Under the pieces are notes generated by a model. It was not told the origin of the DNA. It was given only the letters and a program-made list of their open reading frames with translations, and searched no databases. From the NCBI GenBank assembly GCA_947652115.1, contig OX393565.1, positions 24,195,725 to 24,259,724 on the forward strand: a DNA stretch of 64,000 bases, written 5' to 3'. How positions within the stretch are numbered: position 1 is the stretch's first letter; every line of letters begins with the position of its first letter. The DNA is from Blastomussa wellsi. Lineage: Eukaryota; Cnidaria; Anthozoa; Scleractinia; Plerogyridae. The position numbers and the translations under genes were made by a program. Below, one piece after another: positions 53,701 through 64,000 of this stretch.

Positions 53701-56700
53701 AGCAACATTTCATTACATGACCTAAGAAACTGCTTCACTGTCTTCAGTGAGGGGGCCCAGTGACCTAATGTTTTATTTATTACTCAAGATTTCATTTGAT
53801 CTTGGACAAGATACAAGTTTCCATGTGCATTGTACCTTGTGATCTCACAGTGCCTCTTTCCAGTATAAATGGGTACCGGCATAAGCTTACATGTACAAAT
53901 GTATGAGCAATTTTTCCCTAGGAGGGGTGGTGAACCATTTGCCCAAAAAATTCTCTCAAGTTGCCTTGTCCAAATTTCTCTTGCTGCCCAAGAAATCTTA
54001 GTTGCCCAAAATTTGGGGAGGCTGCAGTCTCCCTGCCCCCCATCCCGTACGTGACTGGGAGCAATACTTACTCCCTCCTGGATGGAATGCTAAGTTTGTT
54101 GCAGGGTTACCTGCAACATTAAATTCACCACCTTCCAAACTTCTCTTGACATACTAATTAACAAACTTAAATTCATTTATTGTTTCAGGCAAGTCTAAGC
54201 CTCAGTTGGCTGATTTGTACAAGGAACACCTGGAACAGAAGGAAACAGAAGAGAAACTGTGCAAGTGGAGAAATGCCGACACGCTGCAAGCCTTTGAACA
54301 AGACCTGTTAAACAGTGGAGAAAAAACTGTGGCTCAGCTGCTTGACAACTGGCAGAATCCTGTGTTTGCTGCACCAGAAAAGGTGAGATCATCACATGTG
54401 AACTGAAATGAGTAATTTTTCTAATTTCTCACACACAGCTGGGAGCCATGCCAAGCCGAACCACGCAGCCTGACCTTTAAAACCATAACAATAACAATAA
54501 TTCTAGTACATCAAGAAGAAAAACTCAATCCAAAAAGACTTGCAACAGAATATCCACAGTAAATGAACTGAATCAAGCGAATGAATTAAACGGCCTCTAA
54601 TGAAAACAAAAACGCAACCGCCTCTAGAATTACTCCATGGGTGGGTTGGTGGGGGGTGTCAGGCAATGGCGGATGACAAATGCAAAGTGAACCGTGAACG
54701 GCTCACGTGACCTGAAACCCCCCATACCCTCGAACCCAGACTCCCAGCCGTGTGAGAGAAAAACGTTTTCCGCTTCTTTGTTTCCTCAGCCAGCGGAAAA
54801 CCACACATATTGTATCCTAATGGTAATGTTACGCTGCCCATAGCTGAACACAAACGCTTTGTTACCATACTTTGAGTGTGATTACTGTGCTGTTTGTGAT
54901 AGATTTCTGCTCAGTTCCTCCTGGTTGAAGAATGGGCTTTTTCTCAAATTAAAATAGTGGCCCTGTAAGCCTTAGGTCCACATTAATTTTCTTCAACTAT
55001 TAAATTTTATTTTACTGGGCTGTATATTTAATATGCAAGTTGTAGTACTAGACTAGATAATGATAATTGTTAAGTGCCAATCACCTAGTTACATGTAGCT
55101 TTTACAAGCTGACTAATTGTAGACACTAGTGAGAATAACTTAAAGTGCACCTAACCCCAAAATATTTTTTTCGCTAAAAAAACCCTTTGCACCAGTTTGA
55201 AACTTATTGCACCTTTTGTTTCTCCTTTTCACCAAATTCTGACTATTTATACAAAAAACTGTGCATCATTTGTTCCATGACCAAGTCATAAGGGGCGTGG
55301 GTCTATTCCTGATATGACGTCACAAACTGATTTGCATCGCATCAAGTCTTTGTAAACATGCATGAATTAACTCGGTGACCTACTTTTATTTTTTGATGAG
55401 ATTAACATTTAGTGTGCTGACAATTTAAATAGAAAATTTGCACTTTGTATGTCAGACCAGTGCTCTCCTAACTGTTAAAAATTATTTGTTCTTGAAAATC
55501 AATATTGTCAAAATGCCACGAGTTATTTCATTTATTGCAAGGATGTGCTAATGATCAACAAACCATCTGGGGATAGAACACAGATCTCTGTTCATAATGT
55601 GGTTCACCCATATTGCTTCACAAGAGACATGCTGGTAGGCATGAGAGTACTGCGACAGCTGGATGATAAATTTATCGTGGGGGTAGTTTCACAAGAAGGT
55701 GAGACTGATGAAATGTTTAAGAAATTGTAAGCACTATGATTGGTCATCCCAAATGTTGCTATGCTGTGATGTCTTTTTGGTAACTTTTCATTTTTGCACT
55801 TATTCTCTACTTGCACAAATCCCATAATACACCTCTTTTACTCCCCAATATTTTACATAATCATTGCTTACAATTTCTCCTGGGACATGAAGAGGTCCCA
55901 AGGGAAATCTAAAACAATGCCTATGCAAATTTTTCGGGGGGTAGAAGCGGTGTATTATGGTATTGTGCAAGTAGAGAATTGCTTCATTTTTCAGCAGAAA
56001 CCGTCTTAACTCTTCTTGAAAGTAGATGATGTTATGCACTTCCCTCATGCTCTTAAAAACTCTTACATTGTTTTATTAATCAACTAGATGGACTTGGATG
56101 GATTTGTATGTTGGTGTATTAAGTCACCGGCTTGTTTTGAAACCCCTGTTCAAGGGTTGGTGAATAAAAAAGTAAAGTTTGCATACGAGCCTAGTGGCCG
56201 GCGAGCTGGTACTGGTTTCCTCCTTTTTTTAACCAACCCAGTTATATGTGTTACTGTTCAAAAGTCTAAGCATTACAAGAGATCCCAGTTTCCTTCGCAT
56301 GAAGTGACTAGGAGTGTTTCTACTCGTTCCTGGATGGGATGCTAGTCCATCGCATGGTGGTGAATAGTCCCTCGGCCTGAAAAAATAAGGGGCTTGTACA
56401 TGTAATATTGTAGTTGAGTTTCACAGGTCTCATGGTCTCATTTTCTGAGTAGTTTGAATGTCACAATTTTTTGTAGAGACAGTTTGGGGTCTTATCTTGG
56501 TCTTGAAAAAAGTCTTGGTCTAACAGAAAACTTATACTAGTCTTGCCATCTTGCAGAGACTCGAATTACCATTTGCCACACCTGATTTAGTCAGGTGTAC
56601 TTCTTGGAAGGGGACCATGGCCTTAAACGATGTACTATTCTGCTGATTGTTATGTATTTTGCTCTTTATCTTTTTAGGCGAAGAAGACAGCTTGCTGGTG

Positions 56701-59700
56701 TTGGTGGATCAACATGCTGCTCATGAGCGAGTTCGACTAGAGCATCTTCAATCAGGTACATTGTCATGTGCATGACTGTGCTTTACAAAAAAATATTTCA
56801 AAACCCATGTTCACTCAGCTGGCTTTGTGGCCATGCACTACTGTTGTGAAGTGATGAGCTTGTTTCAAAACGATAAAGCCGAATGAGTGCTTAGCTAAAC
56901 ATTATAATCAGAGAGAAAATCCGGAGTACAGTACTTACAGGGGTTTCAGTAAAATGTTTGAGCAGGCAGCTGGTTTGAGTATCTAAGAGTAAAATGACTG
57001 TTTGAAAAAATCTTCCTTTATTTTCTTCAATTTAGGGAAATTGTTTCCAACTTTTCTGAGTGAACTAGAGTACAGCAGCCAATGCTTTTCATTCATTTAG
57101 CTCTCAATGCGTTTTGAAAGCACTGCAAATGCCATTTTTTTTAATTTAAACTTTTTACAAACATACTCAGCATTCAAGTTTTTAAAATTACATTTAACTT
57201 TATGACTTGTTGTCGCCAATCATGTGCATTTTATTAACATCTTTTGTTCATAGAACTCTTTGAAGATGGTGATGTGTGCCAGACAAAAGACAAACCCCAC
57301 ATAAAGTCTTCCTCAGTCTCTCCACCTTTAGAGTTGTCCTTGTTTTCAGAGGAAGTTCGACTGCTGAAAACATTCCAAACTGAAATTGAGCGAATTGGAA
57401 TACGTTTTGTGGTCAGTGAATCTTCACAAGTCTCACAGGAGACAGAGATCCTTGTACATGGTGTACCGTCAGTATTCGTGGAGCGCGAGATGTCAGAAGT
57501 TAAGCGCAGAAGACCGTCAGTGGCTGTTAGTAGCGTAAAGGTAACACCAATCAGATACATGTATCCAGGAGTAATAGATTGCAATATACCGGTATTATAG
57601 CGTACTGTAGCTAGCAGAGCTGAGCAATCAAATTCAGTATTATGTAAGCATGCACAAAGGCCAGTAGTGCATACTGGTAGTGTGAGTAAATCACTTCACC
57701 AGAAAAGTTTTTGTTGTGCAAGTTTTGGCAGGGATTTTTATGTCATGAAACAACTGGTGTATGCTTTGAGCTATGTACAGTGTATTATCAAGTTATGATG
57801 CACTTGAAAAATTTGAAAAAAATAATATAATATACATTGTAGTATAGTGTAGTTCTTTTCGTATTTTCAACTTTATTTCTATTTTTGTTCTTTTTTAATA
57901 GTGACATTTTTCTTTAAAACTGAAATACATATACATACACAAATCCATTTTGAAGTTCAATAGTTTGAGTAATATCCATGTTTTTAAGTTCGCTTTTGGC
58001 GTCCAGTTTTCATATTATTATATTGCCTTCAAAACTCATGAAATGCAGTCTCAGACAACCTAATTTTCAAAGTTTCCCGGGAAGCATGCCTGGACCCCCA
58101 AGAGGCAAGCACCTCTGGTGCTTGTTTCGTCCTTCTCCTCATTGGATAGCACCCTCCCACAAAAAAAGATCTGTCTACTAGCCTCTATGTACAATAGGCC
58201 CAACTTCATCTCAGTGTTCGCAAAATTATAAACAAGTTAAGAGGCTTTTTTCTTTCTTTTATGCATTGACATGACATATTTGTTTTATATATGAGGCTTG
58301 CACAAGTGCTGCAACTAATGCATATTATTATTTTCTGACTAGATGCTGATCAGAGAGCATCTTGAAGTAAGTATTTAACTAAACTAAGGAGACAAATGAT
58401 ATTTGGTAAAATTGGTAATGAAAATTTAGATCTCCAAATTTCTATGAGTCAACATGAGGCTGCCAGCTGAATCAACTATAACATCAGAAATTATTATATA
58501 TTTATTAGTATATTAAGCTGTATATATTAAGCTTACTACTGTTTACAGTATAATAAAGCCAGAAAATAAGAACCTAGGATTTTCCAGGTCAGACTGAACA
58601 GGTTCTTATAATTTAGGCTGATTACTAGGTTCTTAATAGGTTGTTATTTTTCAGAGGTTGTTGTAGTGTATGGGTACATACATTAAAGAAAACTGGGTGT
58701 TTGAACTGCATGTGTGTCAGAAGAAGAAGGAAAAAAAAAACAAGCCCTAAGGACTACATCCATATACATTCTAGAGTGTATAATTATGTATTTTATATTT
58801 CTATATTTTCTTAATTATTGGATAAATGTGTTCTTTTATTTTACATGGACATGCAAACATGGCTGTTTGGTAACTGCATGTCTCAGATGATAAAACAGTC
58901 AAGGTCCAAGAAGGACATCAATACATTTCAGTCTTATATTTTATTTTTTAAGATGTTTAGATTTCAAATTGTCTATGTGGACTGTAGCATTATGGAAAAC
59001 TGCATTAATGTAAAATTTACAGCTTGAAAATAAAAAGAATACGAGTACCGGTAATTTCTAAACTTGTACTGCACACTCCCATTGGAAGATCCCTAATATC
59101 TTTAAGGGCAAGGGTAGCAATATGAGGAGTCACATTAAACATATGCAGTGGCGTGGGTTATTTTCAGACTTACAGTAACTGAATTTAAAAAGTAAGAAAA
59201 ACTACCCCTGTTTAATAAATTCCAAGACGTCTAATCGAGAAATACACTCACTGTACAAATGAAAAACTTGAAACTTGAGTCAGTCAGCCATTCAGTTGGC
59301 CGGTCCATTGGTCAGTCCGTTAGTTAGTCATTGAAGAAAGTGGTTGAAGTTTTCATTGAATTCTTCAGTAAAGTCTGTCATGGAAGGTAATTTTGTACAT
59401 GTATAACTTACAATACTGGTAAGTAAATGTTGTTTCCCTTACAGCACATTTCAAGCACACGTGGAGTGCCGGCAGTGATTCCCAAGGTCATCTCTCAAGT
59501 GATCAACTCTCAGGCATGCCATGGTATCCAAACTTTTTTAAAAAGTCTTACTTTTTTATTTTATTTTTCTAACTTAGTTTGAATTCAACCTTTTTAAACT
59601 TTTGATGTACAGGTGCTGTAAAGTTTGGGGAGCCCCTTGGTATAAGTGACTGTCAGGATTTAATCAAGTGTCTGTCCAAGTGTCAATTACCTTTTCAGTG

Positions 59701-61917
59701 TGCCCATGGCAGGTGTGTGGAGTGACTGTCTCTTTACAGTCACATACTTTAACTGCATCTGCTTTGTTTATTATCATACCTCCAGGTGCAAAAAGCAAAA
59801 TAAGAAGTGCAAGGAACTAGTGTTATGATTATCGATGATCATCGTCATCATCATCATTGTCTTTATCGTTGTTGTTGTCAGCATCAGCAGTAGCAGCATC
59901 ATTAGTAATGGGCTCCTGGCATCGTCAGTGAATAATGCTGGGATCTTAGATTGATTTAGACTGCAAGCAATTGGTGTTTGTTCCTGAAATGTGATGCATG
60001 TCTAGGAAAATTAAACATTTTAATGCAAGTAATGCTTCAATGCCACTCACTCACTCACTCATTCTCTCTCTCTTCTCTTTCTCCATTTCTCAATCTCAAT
60101 TTTCGTAAGTCACATTCAGGGCTGTCACTAATTTTTCAAGTAGGTTGGGAAATTAAGAAAAATAGTAGGGGATTTTGTTGTTGGTTGTATTTTTCACTTT
60201 ACAGTGTTTTGGTTTTGTTTCAAATTCTTAGTAGCCGGGGAATTCCCTGACCCTTGGTGACAACCCTGCACACTTGTACTAGGAAAAGAAAGAGAATGAG
60301 GTTGACTGCTTCATGCCCTGATCAGGCTTGCCACTTCCCTTCATTACTTTGCCTGTTATGCATGCTATACATCTTATTTCCCAAGCAAAAGGGCCATACT
60401 GGGAGAATATCAGCCTGAGGTCTTGACATCCAGGCAGTTTTTGTGGGGGGAATGCTTTTAAAAGATTTTGTGATAGTTATTTTCGAAGAATGCCCCACCA
60501 CCCCCACAAAAACCACCTGCTTTGCAGGCTACCAAATATTGTTCAATGGTCCTCATTCTATGCCGGTTACCACTTGTGAAATTAAGCATTGCCTTCAACT
60601 AGCTCTATACAATATTAACTGGTTTGGTGTTGTGTACACAGGCCATCTGTCATTCCACTGGCTGATCTCAAATTTTTGGGAAAGAAAATGAACTCTGAGG
60701 TAGGAAAGAGAGTGAGACCTTATTTTTAGGGAATTTTGGTCATTTTATGCATTGCAAATTGATGAGGAAAACCTTTGAGCAACATTGACAATCTCCCAAA
60801 TTTGAATTTCTTTGGCATGTTCCAGGCTCTCAAATAGTTGAGGGAGAACGAAGAAAGTGGCCGAGTGAAGAAATGCAAGGGCAGCTAAGGCAAAGATTCC
60901 CACTCTCACCCTAATCCTCCCTCGTTTTCTCTTGCTCGTCCACTTCTTTCACAGCTTTCTACTATTCCAGGGCCTGGAACAGGCTAGAATTTCTTTGGAT
61001 GGCATCTCCTCCTAATAATATTATTGATTCATGCATCAGGGTGCGTTCATCGAGATATGAAGCGCAAGGGAAGTTTGGGCTTGTTGACACTAAGAAGGCC
61101 TGTTTCATGAGAAAAACAACTTCTGGAAATGTGAAGATTTTCCTGGGATTTGGGAACTGTTCATGCAAACATGAAGCAATGTAGTTAAAATTTTGGGATG
61201 TTTGAGTTTTGTTGTAGAATGTCTCCAAAAAATTCGGGACGATAATCCAAATAATTTTCGGGGCATCTTTCATTTACACATAGTACTCTTACTACTGCTC
61301 AAACAGCATTTGCTAGAGTTGTCACCCCCATATATCTTAGTGAACGCACAGCTGATGATCATTTGTTTTTTAACATTTTCAATGTGTTTTTCGCTTCAGA
61401 AAAACATTTTGTTACGTCATTGATATGCACAGTAGGAATGTAGGGAGGCATGTAGCAAGTGCGTTCATGCAATTCAATTTGGTTATAGAATTTACTAGCT
61501 ATGTTATAATGTAACTTAGTAGAAACTCAGCTGTGTTCTTCTGGAAATCCATGAATCTGATTGGTTCTCCCACTGTTTTCTATCCGGCGATAGAAAACGA
61601 TCATGCGTGCGTTACTCTTTGAGTGCAAGATTTTTCTTTATTTTGGCTCAAAAAATACTTTGGAATGTAACCCTTTAGAAGTTCTACTAAAACAAGTAGA
61701 CTACTCGCCCTCGTTTTCTATGAGCTATAGTCAACTTGGCTGCACCTCGTTGACTATTCGCGCATAGAAAACTCGGGCTTGTAGTCTAATTGTTAGTTAT
61801 AAAAAATACATATTGAACTATTTTGTTTTTCGTTTCTTTCAGGAAATTGTACACCGACCACGTATTGCTAAGCTGCAACTTGTCAATCAATTACTGAAGA
61901 ATGACTTGACTCAATAA
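50715..61917 (+). CDS. MLH3: MLH3, MutL homologue 3, DNA mismatch repair/meiosis, 1342 aa
   Basis: Ten exons with closing phases: 50715-53691, 54189-54382, 55542-55698, 56678-56755, 57254-57540, 58343-58366, 59445-59523, 59613-59712, 60642-60699 and 61843-61917 (TAA). MLH3 pairs with MLH1 (MutL-gamma), a nickase of meiotic crossover formation and minor mismatch repair. The N-terminal GHKL ATPase shows E28/N32 (EELVLNSLDAGA), D56NGKGM and GFRGEAL (91-97). A long Ser-rich linker fills exon 1 and has a WW-like segment at 907-933. The endonuclease domain has DQHAAHERVRLE (1120-1131), FVERE, ACHGAVKF (1263-1270) and CAHGRP (1295-1300), so the metal-binding motifs are intact. Human MLH3 is about 1453 residues and likewise has one giant 5' coding exon. 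Exon 6 is only 24 nt. AATAAA lies at 62406-62411. Confidence 0.97.
53900..54045. repeat. dispersed repeat, copy 2 (inverted relative to 6200-6365)
   Basis: TTGCCCAAAAAATTCTC, TTGCTGCCCAAGAAATC and GGGAGGCTGCAGTCTCCCTG parallel the block at 6200-6365 read on the other strand. It lies in MLH3 intron 1. Confidence 0.55.
54425..54761. mobile_element. MITE-like element (TTTCTCACACACAGCTGGGAG termini)
   Basis: The left end TTTCTCACACACAGCTGGGA is mirrored by TCCCAGCCGTGTGAGAGAAA at the right. About 337 bp, non-coding, in MLH3 intron 2 starting some 40 bp after exon 2. Confidence 0.75.
55140..55370. repeat. possible dispersed repeat in MLH3 intron 2
   Basis: Starts AAGTGCACCTAACCCC and has a denser, less AT-rich stretch with CATAAGGGGCGTGGGTCT and ATGACGTCAC. 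It resembles the many short coral intronic repeats by composition, but no second copy is visible in the window. Confidence 0.3.
55803..55978. mobile_element. MITE-like foldback element (TTCTCTACTTGCACAA termini)
   Basis: TTCTCTACTTGCACAAATCC...CATAATACACC is mirrored by GGTGTATTATGGTATTGTGC...AAGTAGAGAA. Arms are 30 bp or more; an inner pair TGGGACATG...GTCCCA is also present. It lies in MLH3 intron 3. Confidence 0.85.
61550..61790. repeat. partial foldback repeat in MLH3 intron 9
   Basis: TTTTCTATCCGGCGATAGAAAAC and GTTTTCTATGAGC...GCGCATAGAAAACTCG give repeated and inverted TTTTCTAT words. GCTATAGTCAACTTGG... CGTTGACTATTCGCGC is a second inverted pair. It is probably a decayed foldback element; it ends just before the last exon. 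Confidence 0.4.
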
Positions 61918-62602
61918 TGACAGGACTTGTTATCCTGACCTTTAATTTTTTCCTGTTTTTGGAAAGGAACAATTGAGGGCTGGAAGGGATAAAAAGTATT
62001 GTATTTTAACCTGTTAGAATATGTCGTAACTATCAATTTTTATGACAATGCTTCCAGATGCATCTAAAATTTTTTCAGATTTTTTTTAGGCAAATCAATC
62101 AATGTTGCAAACTGCATTGCACACAAAATGTGGACTTTTAATGCATCATATTTTACATACTGATCACTGCCTTGGTAACATTCCTCAGATTTTTTTGTTT
62201 ATTTTTTTTACTTAATGTTTTTTTCTCCATTTTTGTGTAATTTACTGTGATCATGCATATTTTTACTTTCCCTTATATATTCTTGTTACTTTTTTGTGCT
62301 TTGCAAGGCACACCAGGAGCAACAAATTTGAAAAGTTGAAATCTTTTGTATATTTAGACCACTGACACTGAAACATGTTTTAAGACAAGAAAGGTAGCTC
62401 TACCTAATAAAATTATTATTTGGTGTTAAGAAAGTTGCCAAATTCCTGTATGTGCATTTTCTTTTTCTTAAAATTCTAATTCGCCTTAAAATGGAAGACA
62501 AAAATAAACAAACAAAAAATGTGAGTTGTCATCCTCAAGTTTGATGACTACAGCTACATCAAGGAAACTGTCTGTCTGTTGCTCATTGCTTAGCTTGCTT
62601 GG

Positions 62603-62790
62603 TTGCTCGGTCAGTCAGCTGGTCAGTCAGTCAGTCAGTCAGACAGGCCGTCAGTCTGTGAGTTAGTCAGCCTGTCAGTCAGTCAGACAGTCAGTCTATC
62701 TGTCAGCCAGTCAGTCAGACTCCGTCAGTCTGTCAGTCAGTCAAGTCAGTCAGTCTGTCAGTCAGTCTGTCAAGGCAACCAGTGAGTCAG
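62603..62790. repeat. GTCA tetranucleotide microsatellite, interrupted
   Basis: About 190 bp of GTCA/GTCT units (CAGTCAGTCAGTCAGTC, GTCAGTCTGTCAG). It resumes as AGTCAGTCAGATAGTCAGG at 62931-62950, immediately beyond the palindromic repeat copy, which therefore sits inside the array. Confidence 0.9.
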
Positions 62791-62795
62791 TCACT

Positions 62796-62930
62796 CGAAG
62801 CGTCAGCTCGCGAATCTCTTTAGGGTGGTCAATTCACATTATCAACCCAGTTGATAAACCCAAATTATATTGAACATTATACTTCCCATCGATGCAGCAC
62901 CACAGTTTCTTTGTAAACTTACCCCCTCTA
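62796..62930 (-). repeat. palindromic dispersed repeat, copy 4 (single arm)
   Basis: Minus-strand copy that ends (on the plus strand) with CTTACCCCCTCTA and contains TTATCAACCCAGTTGATAAA and ATGCAGCACCACAGTTTC. It is flanked on both sides by GTCA-repeat sequence, consistent with insertion into the microsatellite. Confidence 0.8.
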
Positions 62931-63123
62931 GTCAGTCAGATAGTCAGGGTGGTCGATCAGGCAATGAGGCAGCTAGTCTGTCAGGTGATGTAGCAGCTGT
63001 CGTAAGGTCTCACAGTCAGATTAACAATAACAGCTGCAGAAAGAATAAGTATTTAGATGTCACGTTTCTTTTATTGCATCAATAAGGTTTTCTACCTACA
63101 GAAAGTGACAAGTTAGTTCCACT

Positions 63124-63645
63124 TTACTGAACCAAGATGTATCCCATGGCTTTGATGTTTTTGGCACCGTTATCTGATGTATAACCCTTTATAGCATTGT
63201 TTCCACATGTGTTGGAATCATCAACATAGCCTGCTGTTCCGAAGCCGATTTTGGAATCAGTGGTGCTGCAATCCTTTTCATTGTTTCCAATAACACCAAT
63301 TCTTGCTCTGGCAGCACCGGTTCTACCTGCAGAATTGAATCCTTCCTTGTTACAATTGGCCTGCAAGGAGGCCTGTGAACCAATTAGCTTCTTCCACGTG
63401 TTACGACCCAGTGAGGTGGCGCGGTATTGTCCGTCAGCGATCAGTGAGTATAGAGAGTTGGCCTGCTTGTTGATGACAATGAATTTTATCTGTTCTCCGA
63501 TCTTCATACCAAGACAAATCTTGGAGAAGGATGTGTTCCAGTAGCTCGGTAACTTGGTCTCTCGTGAGTCAAACCCAGTCTCTCCTCCAAGAAGGTTATG
63601 TTGATTTTTATCGCTCCAGTAAGCAGAGTCATAATGAAAGGTGGA
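63124..63645 (-). CDS. last exon of a secreted-type cnidarian protein (fibrinogen-related/skeletal-matrix-like), partial
   Basis: Minus-strand exon from a CTTTACAG acceptor at 63646-63648 to a TAA at 63124-63126; 173 residues, phase 0. It starts [14 protein letters not shown] and includes [27 protein letters not shown], a [17 protein letters not shown] segment, a Cys/Asn pair (NCNKEGFN), [16 protein letters not shown] and NTCGN. The Gly/Trp/Cys pattern recalls the C-terminal domains of cnidarian secreted proteins, such as uncharacterised coral skeletal organic matrix proteins and fibrinogen- or intelectin-like lectins. I identify it by general resemblance only. Disulphide-forming cysteines and no membrane segment suggest an extracellular domain. 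Upstream exons lie beyond the right edge or in sequence I could not resolve, so signal peptide and other domains are unseen. Confidence 0.6.
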   Translation of the reverse strand, partial: STFHYDSAYWSDKNQHNLLGGETGFDSRETKLPSYWNTSFSKICLGMKIGEQIKFIVINKQANSLYSLIADGQYRATSLGRNTWKKLIGSQASLQANCNKEGFNSAGRTGAARARIGVIGNNEKDCSTTDSKIGFGTAGYVDDSNTCGNNAIKGYTSDNGAKNIKAMGYILVQ

Positions 63646-64000
63646 CTGTAAAGGAATGGAATAAATTATAAAATCTCTGATAAACATCCCGACAGAAATT
63701 ATTTATTTTAATAACTGAAATTTGAGAGGGTCTATTATAGGGGTTCGTACATCCCGAAAACCGTCGTATTTTGTTCTTCCTAGACCGCAAACCGCCTTCA
63801 TTGCTTTCCAAAGACCGAGACCGCTCTTATAGAATAACGTTTATCACCGCAACTGATCTTTTAAGAGCACTTGACGCGTTGTGTTAGCGCAACAATCGTA
63901 TTTCCCGAATTTCTCTTCTTAGAGACCACATCAAGTTACCGAGAAAACCTTTTGACATCCAAGTCATCTGATGTGCTGTTTACGAACACTGGATATATTC
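63646..64000. other. intron of the right-edge gene, nothing recognised
   Basis: Sequence 5' (minus strand) of the last exon. No further exon with matching phase is evident before the window ends. Confidence 0.5.

Larger units (their letters stand above)
61918..63123. other. intergenic region between convergent MLH3 and the right-edge gene
   Basis: Contains the MLH3 3' UTR with an AATAAA at 62406-62411, the GTCA microsatellite at 62603-62790 and palindromic repeat copy 4 at 62796-62930. I see no other gene. Confidence 0.6.

Noticed and set aside
62603..62790. CRISPR-like array
   Set aside because: Units are four bases with no spacer structure, in a eukaryotic genome; it is a microsatellite.

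Overview
This is a nuclear genomic window from an animal, most likely an anthozoan cnidarian and probably a stony coral. The evidence is: AT-rich and intron-dense DNA; GT-AG introns holding tRNA-derived SINEs, foldback (MITE-like) elements and poly-C/G tracts; metazoan genes very close to their vertebrate orthologues; and, at the right edge, the end of a secreted protein resembling cnidarian skeletal-matrix or fibrinogen-related proteins. Species is not determined. All gene models were assembled by hand from splice sites and reading-frame continuity, without transcript data or searches.

Layout: 1-11604 has no convincing gene; it holds repeats and one relic resembling a family B DNA polymerase motif. 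11605-16428 (+) is a six-exon gene for a 290-residue protein I do not recognise. 19690-22180 (-) is ZC2HC1C, a two-finger C2HC zinc protein. 23843-26501 (+) is CINP (CDK2-interacting protein). 28292-37628 (-) is ACTR10 (Arp11 of dynactin) in 13 exons, one junction of which is a U12-type AT-AC intron. Only 253 bp separate its start codon from that of RBKS (ribokinase), 37882-45998 (+), 8 exons. 49187-50481 (-) is MRPL33 (mitochondrial ribosomal protein L33), whose start codon is split by an intron. About 230 bp away, head-to-head, MLH3 (DNA mismatch repair/meiotic MutL homologue) runs 50715-61917 (+) in 10 exons, the first coding exon being 2977 nt. 63124-63645 (-) is the last exon of a secreted-type protein that continues beyond the window.

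The genes are functionally unrelated housekeeping genes, as is usual for animal gene order. Two patterns stand out. Divergent pairs share short promoters (ACTR10/RBKS, MRPL33/MLH3, more loosely ZC2HC1C/CINP). The neighbourhood also echoes vertebrate linkage: from memory, ZC2HC1C, MLH3, ACTR10 and CINP all lie on human 14q, and RBKS and MRPL33 are neighbours on human 2p23.

Intergenic and intronic DNA carries at least a dozen foldback elements, a tRNA-Thr-like SINE family (three copies), two other tRNA-like repeats, and a palindromic family with a hammerhead-ribozyme-like core. One copy of that family has a perfect 13-bp target-site duplication next to an ACTR10 splice donor.
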